Positions 33,372 to 43,045 of a DNA stretch of 64,000 bases are shown here, in pieces (the first letter of the stretch is position 1; each line of letters begins with the position of its first letter). Location of the stretch: positions 806,001 to 870,000 of the forward strand of contig NC_063070.1 in assembly GCF_022605165.1 (NCBI RefSeq), read 5' to 3'. This DNA is from Purpureocillium takamizusanense (taxonomy: Eukaryota; Ascomycota; Sordariomycetes; Hypocreales; Ophiocordycipitaceae). The position numbers and the translations under genes were made by a program. A model generated the notes under the pieces. The model had not been told where the DNA came from. It did not search any database and saw nothing but the letters and a program-made list of their open reading frames with translations.

Positions 33372-35056
33372 GCAGGAGAGTCGCAGCATCGCCGATTCGG
33401 CCCACGGCCTTCCGTCGAAGCTTATTTCAAGGCCGGGGCGAAGTCGTGGACCAGCTCCTCGCACTCAACACGTCACTTACACTCAGCCGAATGCATGCAG
33501 CCAACCCCTCCAAGGGGAGGGAGGGGTGTGCGAGCGAGAGCTTGTGTGGATTGGAGCCATTGGCAGGCCGTGGCATAATTGGGCGGATGGATAAGTAGAA
33601 CGAGAGGCAGACAGAGAGTGGAAAGATGGACGGCAAGGAAGGGAGGTGTGTGGACGCGGAAGACTCGGGATCATGCATGATCCACGGGCGTCGACATGAG
33701 ATGGAGCTTCGCGGCGGGAAGCTGCCGGGTGTGGCTGCCGCCCGGGGGCAATCGGGCCTCCTCCTCCCCCTTGGCATGGAAGCATGGGGTACAATGTACT
33801 TCGTAGGCTGTACTGTACTGCGTGCTAGCATTGGCGGATCAGGCCACGGGCAATTGCTCGCAGCAGCAGCAGCCCGGCGGCGTCGAAAGCATCCAAGGAT
33901 AAAAAAAAGAAGATTGATTTGAGGGCGTGTCAGGAGTGGTAAGGTAACGTTAGTTAGTGGTGGCGGTGGTGGTGGAACCACCAGTGGTTGACGTCGTCGA
34001 CTTCGACCGTCTTAGATCGGGAGCGACCTGCCGGGTGCAGGGCGGGACGCGCCAACGGCGAGGTAACGGCTAACAGATGCTCGCCGGCCGGTCACCCGTT
34101 GCGAGGTGCTGCTAGTGACGGGACCAACCCCAACGCAGGTCAAGTCGGCCCATATTTGGGCGCCACCTATTGACCACCATGGTGCCACCTCCTGCAGCTG
34201 CTGACCGGGCGGGCAAACCTCCAAAGTTAATCATTGTTGCTTGGCCTGCACGGCAGTCGGGTAGGCCGGGTGGTGAATTGATGAATGATGATGATGATGG
34301 GCAGCCCCGAGCCCCCGGGCGCGTGCGAGCTTGGCGCGGACCGGAACGGGCTTGGTAGAAACTTGGTATGTGGGGTGGTCTTTTTCCTTCTGGCAGCTAT
34401 TGTCTAACCACTGTTTGTGATGGCATCTATCTCGGAACGTATCTTGTCCAGTCCTGATTGTCTGTCCGTCCGTCCGTCAGTCAGTCGAGTCGAGTGGGCA
34501 GCCTGCATGCATCCCCGAGCCGTCGGCCTAGACCAATACCTGTACCTGTATACTGTACTTGTACCTTTACCAGGGATGCGCCGGTGCCCGCTTGCTCGTG
34601 GCAGCTTCTCATCAGCTCTTTCTCCCCCTCCTCGGGCTGAATTCGTCCAAAAGGGCCCAAGGGGGAGGCGAAAAGACACAACAACCAATGCAAGTGTGAT
34701 GCGATGTGATGCAAAATTCGCGTCCAGGCCCGACCAAATCCACGCGCTCCGTCCCGACGGGTGGGATGATGTGCCTCACAGAGCAGTTGCTCCCGAGGGT
34801 GCTGTCACTGCTGTGCTGTCTGCTCTGGCTGGTCTCTCCATCTGACGTCAAAGTGACGAGACTCGGCGGGTGGGCGCCCGGGCAGTGCCACCACAAATCT
34901 TCCACCCCTCCCTCCCCTCTCAAGCACTCTCAAGCTCTCTCGCCCCAAGGCGGGGCGGCCCCTGTCTGACAACTAACAGCAGCCTTCTTTGTTTTTCCTG
35001 TTGTCTGCCATTCTTCGTTTTCTTGTTCTCCATGTCCCGGCAAGGCACCCGGAACA

Positions 35057-35093
35057 AACACACACACACACACATATACACACACATACACAC
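35057..35093. repeat. CA-dinucleotide-rich microsatellite
   Basis: Imperfect (CA)n with ATATA and ATA interruptions, intergenic. Confidence 0.8.
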
Positions 35094-35349
35094 GGATGAA
35101 ATACTAGTCCCACCACCCGTCCAGGTTCGCATACGAGACGAAAAAAGCGACCCGCAGCGGCACCGAAGCTAGCAAACCCTCCCCTGCCGTGTCTCCGGCC
35201 CAGGCAGCTCCTAGCCGGGCTCTGTTAGCGGAAGCATCTGAGACACCGCAAGACTACTTACTACTACTACCACCACTCGCACTACGGCACCTGCAAGCAG
35301 TCAGCCGTAAAAATAGTTGACGACATCGTCGCGGTAACGATTGCACCAG

Positions 35350-35523
35350 ATGGACTACTACCACGCGCACAGGCCCGAGACGCCCCAGATGCCGGATCCG
35401 CCCACGGTGCCCTCGTTGCCGGGGACAGGCGCCGGGGGAGCATCCGGGCCCGGCTCTGGGTCCGGAGGAGGCGGCGGCGGCGGCGGCGGCGCGGGCGGCC
35501 AGGACGGGCCGGCCGACTATTGA
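35350..35523 (+). CDS. Possible small Gly/Pro-rich protein, 57 residues
   Basis: Short frame starting MDYYHAHRPETPQMPDPP and running into a Gly-rich tail, ending GQDGPADY. The ATG context (ACCAGATGG) is good. Composition is strongly biased, and a GGC tract inflates the reading frame. No homologue comes to mind. Could be a real small protein or chance; an intron downstream of the stop cannot be judged. Confidence 0.25.
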   Translation: MDYYHAHRPETPQMPDPPTVPSLPGTGAGGASGPGSGSGGGGGGGGGAGGQDGPADY

Positions 35524-35707
35524 CGGTGCGTGCGCTGAGGATGCCTACTCTACTCTGATACTCCTTCTCCTGTATTTTTTATGTCTGTAGTTGTAGAGGC
35601 AACTGTTCGTTTCCAGTGCTTGACCGTTCGGGGTGAGACGGCGACAGAATCGGGTAGATTGAGGCGATGGGCTTGGGGGCAGGCCTCTATGGACATGGGA
35701 GTGGGAG

Positions 35708-35718
35708 GATGATGATGA

Positions 35719-35751
<33 letters not shown>
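35708..35751. repeat. GAT/GAC trinucleotide microsatellite
   Basis: Four GAT units followed by a longer (GAC)n block, non-coding by my reading. Confidence 0.85.
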
Positions 35752-36406
35752 TTATGGGCAGGAAACAATGGGGGGCAACGATGGCAAAAGACGGACGCGG
35801 CCGGCTCCCGCGTCGTGTACAACGTATTCACCATGAGATTAGAATGCGCATACTATAGCCACCATGGATGGCTCATCTCTGCATCCAACAAGGGTGTCCT
35901 GCCTGCAGGGCCGCCATTGCCCCTCGTGCAACTGCCATCTCGTGAGTTCGTGACCAGCGGAGGGCGAACTTCACATGGGCATGCTGCATGGCGTTACATC
36001 TCGCCTCCGACCTTTCGTCTTCCGAGTTTGGGGACGCAAGAATTTAATTTGACAATTTTTTGGTCGCCGTGCTCGACGCTGCTCAATGTCTAATAAGCAA
36101 TACTCAAACTGTTCTCCGTCGCATTGACGGTAGGTATTCACGGCTTTCGCTCTCATTACTCTATTATTACGAAACTCACTCTCTCACTCACTCACTCATT
36201 CACCAACTACCTCTGTACGCTGCCGTCGTGCCGGCCTGCTCCACCCCCACACCAGCCCGCATGCTGGAATCCACAACCACAAACCGCATGGAGAATGACA
36301 TCCCGATTCCCACCCGTTCGTTTCTGACGTCGACGCCCAAGCATCTCACACATACATCACCGTCACTCTCTCACCCTCCAGACACCATCACCACCCCACG
36401 CCCGCC

Positions 36407-37136
36407 ATGGACGGCCCCGGCAGCACCAGCACCAGCAGCTCCCTCTCCCCCGAGGCCATCGCCCTCGCCGCCCGCATGTTCGACTCGGCGCGCACCGGCG
36501 ACATGCCCATCTTCCAGCAGGCCCTGCCCGCCGGCCTGCCGCCCAACATGACCAACGACAAGGGCGACACCCTGGTACGATATCGCCCGCCTGGCCTCTC
36601 ATCCTCCCCCCTTCTTTACCTACTTCGTACCGGGTAAGAGTGAAGAGATCAAATTGCTTACCTTGCTTCTTCACTCTCCGTGCAGCTCATGCTTGCCGCC
36701 TACCACGGCCACGCGGCCCTCGTCCGCCTCCTCGTCCAGCACGGCGCGGACCCGAACCGCCTCAACGACCGCGGCCAGAGCCCCTTGGCCGGCGCCGTCT
36801 TCAAGAAGGAAGACGAAGTTATCGAGGTAAGTCAATCACAGAGGGCTCCTCCGCCCACCATCATCATCGGCTCCCCGCCCCCCCGCGGGTGCTCTGATGC
36901 TGCCTGTCGTTCGCGTCGCGAGAGAGAGTGTGAGAGAAACGGTTTGCTGAGAGAGAGAGCCTATGGCTTCTTCGCAGGCTCTGCTGCAAGGCGGCGCTGA
37001 CCCCGACTACGGCAACCCCAGCGCGCTGCAGTGCGTCGCCATGTTCAAGCAGGAGGAACGCTGGCAGGCCAAGTTTGAGGGCGCGCCGGGACGGGGCAAG
37101 GCCCAGCCGCCGGATGCCCCCGCGCCCAAGGCGTAG
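36407..37136 (+). CDS. Small ankyrin-repeat protein
   Basis: Three exons (36407-36574, 36686-36826, 36978-37136), all phase-0 junctions, 155 residues. After a Ser-rich start comes EAIALAARMFDSARTGDMPIFQQALPAGLPPNMTNDKGDTL, an N-terminal capping ankyrin repeat. Next is LMLAAYHGHAALVRLLVQHGADPNRLNDRGQSPLAGAVF, a textbook ankyrin repeat. A third follows, ALLQGGADPDYGNPSALQCVAMF, with a basic Pro/Ala tail. Three to four repeats at this length match the small solitary ankyrin proteins of fungi, such as yeast YCR051W, of unknown function. The two introns (111 and 151 nt) sit at repeat boundaries, so an assembled product is needed to see the repeats. Protein binding is the expected role. Confidence 0.9.
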
Positions 37137-38042
37137 GTAGTTAGGTAGGCGCGACGTTGAAGACTCAAAGGAGAAGAGGCTAGGGCGCACGGGGCAAGAT
37201 ACCCAGGTGTGGAAGCGGCGCGGTGCGGTGTGCCTGGCAACGCGCCCAAGGATGATGGACGGGGCTACACTCTCGTCGAGGTGGATTCATGGCATTGAGG
37301 TGTAGTACGTTGAGTGAACATCTATTGTACAGTGTACCATGCGCGCACAGTGAGAGGGGGTCTTGGAAGGTGACTCTCCGTGCACTGCGTTTTCGTTCGA
37401 CGCGCTGTCGCTTTACAAGTCTCAACGTCAAAGGACTGGCTGCTCTGCGGGACATGGACCACCTGCTTCTGAACGTCCAGGCCTCGTACACACTGTGCCG
37501 CGGCATTAGTCGTCCTCTCGTCTCGTTGATCAATGAACGGCTCGGCATGTCCTTGTGCAGGCACAGTTTCAGCGAAACGTGCGAGTTGCCATGGCTTGTT
37601 GTAGTGGGTGGCTCGTCGCGTTCACTCTTCTTCCGTCCCCCCAGTACGGCAAGAAGCATATCAAAGTCTATCAAAAGGCACCCCGAGCAGTCTGTGCGTC
37701 GTGCAGAGTACCAAAGAGCGCCGAAACAGAACACACGACGCCGTTCAGCCAAAGGACATGAAGACGAGCCACTCATCCGGAAGAGCAAATAGCATAGCCA
37801 TTGCCGCCAACTCTTGAACATGATCTACACAATGAGACCTCTGATTCTTTGAGCCCAATGTATATAACTACGCTCCCCCGACGCCTTCATTATTCGACCT
37901 TTTTCATCTTCCCAACTCTCTCCCTTGCCCACCAGTATTTCTCCCCCTCCATCAAGACCTTCAATACCATCATTGCTAGGCCTCAGATCCTCTCTCAGGA
38001 GACAGACGTTTTCATCCCAATCGATACCCACCATCAGACACA
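37137..38042. other. Intergenic region with promoter of the Q/D-repeat protein gene
   Basis: About 0.9 kb between same-strand genes. The last 180 nt carry CCAAT and TATATAA elements and a CT-rich leader. A 167-codon frame at 37289-37792 shows no domain. Confidence 0.5.
37855..37867 (+). promoter_or_regulatory. Candidate CCAAT-TATA promoter element
   Basis: CCAAT (37855-37859) directly followed by TATATAA (37861-37867), about 176 bp upstream of the ATG at 38043 and ahead of a CT-rich leader. The spacing between the two is unusually tight, so CCAAT may be chance. Confidence 0.4.
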
Positions 38043-39996
38043 ATGGTTTTCGGGCGCCGCAAGAAGAGGAGCTATCGTGATGAGATCGTCTTCGTGCGCT
38101 ATCCCGCTAAACGGTCGTCGCGTCGCGGACACGAATCGAGCCGCCGGCGGGATGCTTGGTCGGGGCCTGCGGCAACGGATGGTCCCACCGCTTACGAAGA
38201 CGACCGTCACTACAACGAGAACCGCCATCGTGCCCGCTCGGGCGTCGTAGAGAGCGGACACTCGTATCTAACGCGGCGCTCTGCAAGGACCAACGCGGAG
38301 GAGCTGGGAGGAGGCTATGGTCACGGCCAGCGGTGTCCTGGTAACTCTCACCTGGCAGTCGAATCGTGCATCCCCCCGCCTTTGCAACCCCATGGGAGCC
38401 GTCGTGCGGCGACGACCGTCAATCGCCCTGGCTATCATGACGACGGGTACGATGAGTATGGCCGTCCTTGCCGGGGCATCGCAGAGGAGACGGGGTCGGA
38501 GTGCTATGGGAATTATGACCCGGACACCTTGGTTACGACATCCTACGACGACGATCATGACCGTGGGCGCGACCAAGACTATGGCCAGGCCCCATGCCAT
38601 GAACAGGCCTTTGACTACGTTCAGAACGATGACCCGGCCTATGACTATGATCAGACCGACGACCACCAGGGCTTTGATCAGATCGACGACCGGGGTTATG
38701 ATCAGAATGGCGACCCGAGTTATAGCCAGACCAACGACCAGAGTTATAGCGAGATCAACGACCAGAGTTATGGCGAGACCGACGACCAGGGTTACGATCA
38801 GACCGACGACCAGGGTTATGATCAGACTGACAATATGGACTCTGACCAGGCCGACAGTGTTCAAGCCTATGGTCAGGCCGACAACATGTACTCTGAGCAG
38901 AGCGATGCCCAGGCCAACGACATGTACTCTGGTGAGACCAATGATCAGGCTGATGACCAGGCCGACAACTTTGGCCCTGGCCAGGCCGATTTCCAGGGTC
39001 AATGCCATGATCAGGTCTCTGACCAGGGCTATGATGGCGACACTGAGGACGATCATACCCAACAGAGTCAGGGCCGTCGCCGCCAGAACTTCGCAGAGGG
39101 CATGCCCTCACAACATCCGAACAGACGCCCTGAAGCAACAGCAATCGGCAGTCACCCGACCAACCATCGCCATGGCCAACAAGGCAACCGCCATCATCAA
39201 GCGACTATCACAGAGAGGAGGCAGGAACGGTGGACCCAGCAATACCAGCCGGGGGAACAAGAGTCCCCGGACAGCGCCATGACCGACGAGCAGGCCCCCT
39301 CTTGTCCCAACATCCCCGAGCCACTGTCACTCGAGTTCACCGAGGGTATACACCAACATCTCGGGATCGACTGGGAGCACAACCCGCTGACAGCCTCGCT
39401 CAGGGACCCCGGCCGCTCGCGAAACAGACAGGCCCGTCGCCCGAACAATGGCCACCCCACCCACGCCCGAGATTACGCTGCCAGAGTTCCGGCGTCTTCT
39501 GCCCGAGTTCCAGCGGATGCTGGACCAGCCCCAGCCGATAGGCAAGGAGCTGGACAGTTTTCTTCCCGACGAATGCCACAGCGAGCCACGGCACGTCAGC
39601 CCCCTAGTCAAGGTCCTGGACGAGCACCTCGCGAAGCGCTCGAACTACAGAGATGCAGCACTCCCGTTCTTCACAGAGGGCAGGAACGTGGCGGTGTTGC
39701 TCGGCCATCTGAGAGCCGTCTGTCAGCGGGACACCGGGGGGAGCGACATCGGCGGAGGCGTCACTGAGCGGAAGGTGGACGCGCGTATCAGCGCCGTCAT
39801 TAGTATTGTCATGAGGCGACCGACAATGGTGCTTTGTCAGATAAAGGGGCAGGCCGAGGATCCGACCTTCACTGAGGCGGATGAGGAGTGGTACAAGCTC
39901 ATGACGCTCAAAGTCCAGCTGGAGGTGTTATTGAGTGCAGTGTATATTGCACAAGGGCCGCCTGCGCCGACTACTTGGCAAGCTTCGGTGGAATAG
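38043..39996 (+). CDS. Disordered protein with tandem Q/D/Y repeats and helical C-terminal domain
   Basis: Two exons, 38043-39345 and 39404-39996 (58-nt intron, donor GTATAC, branch CTGAC, acceptor CTCAG, phase 1), 631 residues. Without the intron the first frame runs on for 140 codons of Arg/Ala-rich junk and the conserved-looking C-terminus is lost. Residues 1-40 are strongly basic (MVFGRRKKRSYRDEIVFVRYPAKRSSRRG), a possible nuclear signal. About residues 150-345 are Asp/Gln/Tyr-rich, with tandem copies of an eight-residue unit like QTDDQGYD. A Gln/Arg/His-rich stretch follows. The last 180 residues, from ITLPEFRRLLPEFQRMLDQ, look helical and folded (LVKVLDEHLAKRSNYRDAALPFF; LMTLKVQLEVLLSAVYIAQG). 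I know no family for it. It may form condensates or bind nucleic acid, but that is speculation. Confidence 0.72.
38584..39040 (+). repeat. Coding tandem repeat, 24-bp units encoding Q-x-D-D-Q-x-Y-D
   Basis: Imperfect 24-bp units within the disordered-protein gene, clearest at 38760-38840. Copies become degenerate towards the 3' side (QADN, QADD variants). Confidence 0.8.
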
Positions 39997-40681
39997 ACAG
40001 GGATGGCGTTCGCGGCGGACTCTGGCAAGCGTTTTTGGTTTCGTTTCCTTGACCCCTTTTGTTTTCTTTTATCTTTAGCACGGCGTTGAGAGAGCGTCAA
40101 GACTGGATTGAGAGCGACGTGATCCGTTCTATGCTTCGTTGTGAGTGTCCGAGTGCAGGATCCGTGAGCACCGCAAACCCTGATGCCACATGTCGCGATG
40201 CCGTCTTTGTTTGCTATATGTAATCATACTTTGCCATTGCCGTTAGGATAGGTACCTAGGGAACAGGACGGAGGTTGACCCTGATGACGGACAAAACGAT
40301 GCCCTCCCACGGATGAAAATGAAGAATGGACGTCGGTTGAAGACATGGTGGGGCAGCTTCGAATCAAATGGAGGGGCAGACAGGCTCATCAAGCACAGTA
40401 TAGAAAGGTACGTACTCGTGTGCTCCCGCCCACACAGTGATTGGTCCGTGCACGCCGCCGGGCAGAGCCAGAGGCTGCAACATTTTTTGGCCCTCGAACT
40501 GCCTGGACGCTGGAGCTCCGACGACACCAACACTGCGACACACGCCCATCACCACCACCCTTTCAACCCGCCCTCGCACGCCCCCGGCCCTCGTCGTCGT
40601 CGTCTCCCTCCTCCCCCTTCCCCGCCCACATACAGCATCTCGCCGACGCGTCACGGCAGCAGCACGCAGAACCCGCCCATC
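39997..40681. other. Intergenic region upstream of CCT7
   Basis: 685 bp, 3' UTR of the repeat protein and promoter/leader of cct7. The 180 nt before the ATG are rich in CCACC and CT runs. No other gene seen. Confidence 0.5.
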
Positions 40682-42590
40682 ATGTCGTTCGGCGGGCAGA
40701 CGCCCACCATCATCGTCCTCAAGGAAGGTAAGCGAGCTACCCCACCGCCCGCGCGCACCCCCTGAGCATCGCGAAGCGAAGCTGCTTGAGCCACGCACGC
40801 ATACTGACGCCCGCCAGGGACCGACACCTCCCAGGGCAAGGGCCAGATCATCTCCAACATCAACGCCTGCCTGGCGGTCCAGGCCACGATAAAGCCCACG
40901 CTGGGCCCCTATGGCGGCGACCTGCTGATGGTGGACGAGAATGGCAAGCAGACCATTACCAACGACGGTGCCACCGTCATGAAGGTTCGAGCCCCTCCCG
41001 CTCACCCCCGTGCTGCAGCGACTCAGGTAGTCAAGGCAAAGCAAGGCCCAAGTGCTAACCCCAAGGCAGCTCCTCGACATTGTCCACCCCGCCGCCCGCA
41101 TCCTCGTCGACATCGCGCGATCCCAAGACGCCGAGGTAGGCGACGGAACCACCTCGGTCGTCGTCCTCGCCGGCGAGATCCTCAAGGAGGTCAAGGACCA
41201 CGTCGAGCAGGGTGTCAGCCCCCAGATCATCATCAAGGGCCTGCGGAAAGCCTCCCAAATGGCCGTCAACAAGATCAAGGAGATTGCCATCAGCACCAAC
41301 GAGGGCAACCGCCGCGAGACCCTATCCAAGCTGGCCGCCACCGCCATGACGAGCAAGCTGATTAAGCGAAACACCGAATTCTTCACAAAGAGTGCGTCCC
41401 CTTGAAGCAAAGCAAGCCTTGGCTGCCGTGCCCGATGCTGACCCCCGCCTGCAGTGGTTGTCGACGCCGTCCTGTCACTCGACCAAGACGACCTCAACGA
41501 GAAGCTCATCGGTATCAAGAAGATTCCCGGCGGTTCCCTCACCGAGTCGCGCTACGTCAACGGCGTCGCCTTCAAGAAGACGTTCTCCTATGCCGGCTTC
41601 GAGCAACAGCCCAAGTCGTTCAAGAAGCCCAAGATTGTCTGCCTCAACGTCGAGCTCGAGCTCAAGGCCGAAAAGGACAACGCCGAGGTGCGCGTCGAGC
41701 AGGTATCCGAGTACCAGGCCATCGTCGACGCGGAGTGGCAAATCATTTTCAAGAAGCTCGAGGCCATCTCCAAGACGGGCGCCAAGGTGGTGCTGAGCAA
41801 GCTGCCCATCGGCGACCTGGCGACGCAGTACTTTGCCGACCGCGACGTCTTCTGCGCCGGTCGCGTCGCGTCCGAGGACATGGAGCGCGTGGTGCAGGCC
41901 ACCGGCGCCACCATTCAGTCGACGTGTTCCGACATCCTCCCCGAGCACCTCGGCACGTGCGGCACCTTTGAGGAGCGGCAGATTGGCGGTGAGCGCTTCA
42001 ACTTCTTCGAGGAGTGCCCCGAGGCCAAGACGTGCACACTGGTGCTGCGCGGTGGCGCCGAGCAGTTCATAGCCGAGGTGGAGCGCTCGCTGCACGACGC
42101 CATCATGATTGTCAAGCGGGCCATCAAGAACCACCTCATCGTCGGCGGCGGCGGCGCTGTCGAGATGGAGGTCTCGGCTTACCTGCACCGCTTTGCGGAC
42201 AATAAAATCACCCACAAGCAGCAGGCCATCATCAAGTCCTTCGCCAAGGCCCTCGAGGTCATTCCCCGCCAGCTGTGCGACAACGCCGGCTTCGACGCCA
42301 CCGACATTCTCAACAAGCTGCGCGTCGAGCACCGCAAGGGCAGCACCTGGGCTGGCGTCGACTTTAGGCACGAGGGCGTCGCCGACATGATGGAGCGCTT
42401 CGTTTGGGAGCCCGCTCTCATCAAGGTCAACGCCCTTCAGGCAGCCACCGAGGCCAGCTGCTTGATCCTCGGCGTCGATGAGACCATTCGCAACGAGGAG
42501 AGCGCCAAGCCCCAGGCACCCGGGCAGCTGCCTCCCGGCGCGGCGCAGAGAGCGGTCCGCGGCCGGGGACGAGGCATGCCGCGCAGGTAA
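40682..42590 (+). CDS. cct7: T-complex protein 1 subunit eta (chaperonin CCT7)
   Basis: Subunit of the cytosolic group II chaperonin TRiC/CCT, the hetero-oligomeric double ring that folds actin and tubulin. 556 residues, the family length. Exons: 40682-40727, 40818-40984, 41070-41391, 41455-42590. Starts [37 protein letters not shown], with the eta-type N-terminus. TLGPYGGD and [13 protein letters not shown] (near residue 95) form the ATP site, [32 protein letters not shown] continues the equatorial domain, and [18 protein letters not shown] and WAGVDF give the C-terminal equatorial part with eta-specific sequence. It ends with an Arg/Gly tail [13 protein letters not shown]. Each splice junction restores conserved sequence; the intron 2 donor is GTTCGA, weaker than the others. 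Tail-to-tail with the Spt10-like gene, 455 bp apart. Confidence 0.97.
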
Positions 42591-43045
42591 AGCGGGCCCG
42601 GAAGCAAAAAGGAAAAAGGACCGGAGTGGTTGAAATGGTCTGGTTTTTTACATTTTCTTCTTCTTTAATACGGGAATGGATCTGTATGATACCTTAGATA
42701 TGAGAAGAAGAGAAGGGGGAGAAAAACAAGACGACCACTTCTAGACTGGACACGAGTCGCTCCCTCTGTTTCAACTGTCCTGCCGGCCCGTCTCTGGCAA
42801 TGATTGCCACCCCGAGACCGACTCGGCTAGGACGCGGATTGTGGAAAGCATGCATGCGTAGTTTCAGACGCCGCTGAGGCATCCCATCCCCCTCTTGATG
42901 TGTCAGACCGCTCTGTCCTGTAATCAAATGCGCCAAGCTCTCCGTGATGGGGAATACAAGAACAAAACGAAACAAGAAAGCCGCCGGGCTAGCCACCTAA
43001 AGACGAAGAAACATTACGTTTGGTCCTCATGTCAGTGGCCGTCAG
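42591..43045. other. Shared 3' region of convergent cct7 and Spt10-like genes
   Basis: 455 bp between convergent stop codons, A/G-rich near 42600-42730. Nothing else seen. Confidence 0.5.

Larger units (their letters stand above)
33148..36406. other. Long intergenic region with simple repeats
   Basis: About 3.3 kb. It begins with the phosphoketolase promoter and leader, contains a GTACTTCGTA-like element at 33796 and a CA-rich tract near 35057-35093. A GAT/GAC trinucleotide tract lies at 35708-35751. One weak small ORF (35350-35523) is listed separately. The last 250 nt, CT-rich, should be the leader of the ankyrin gene. Confidence 0.5.

Noticed and set aside
35708..35751. GAC/GAT tract as part of a coding poly-Asp region
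   Set aside because: Flanking frames are short and lack any start, splice or domain support.
41475..42371. 298-codon minus-strand frame opposite cct7
   Set aside because: Antisense shadow of a well-supported chaperonin exon.
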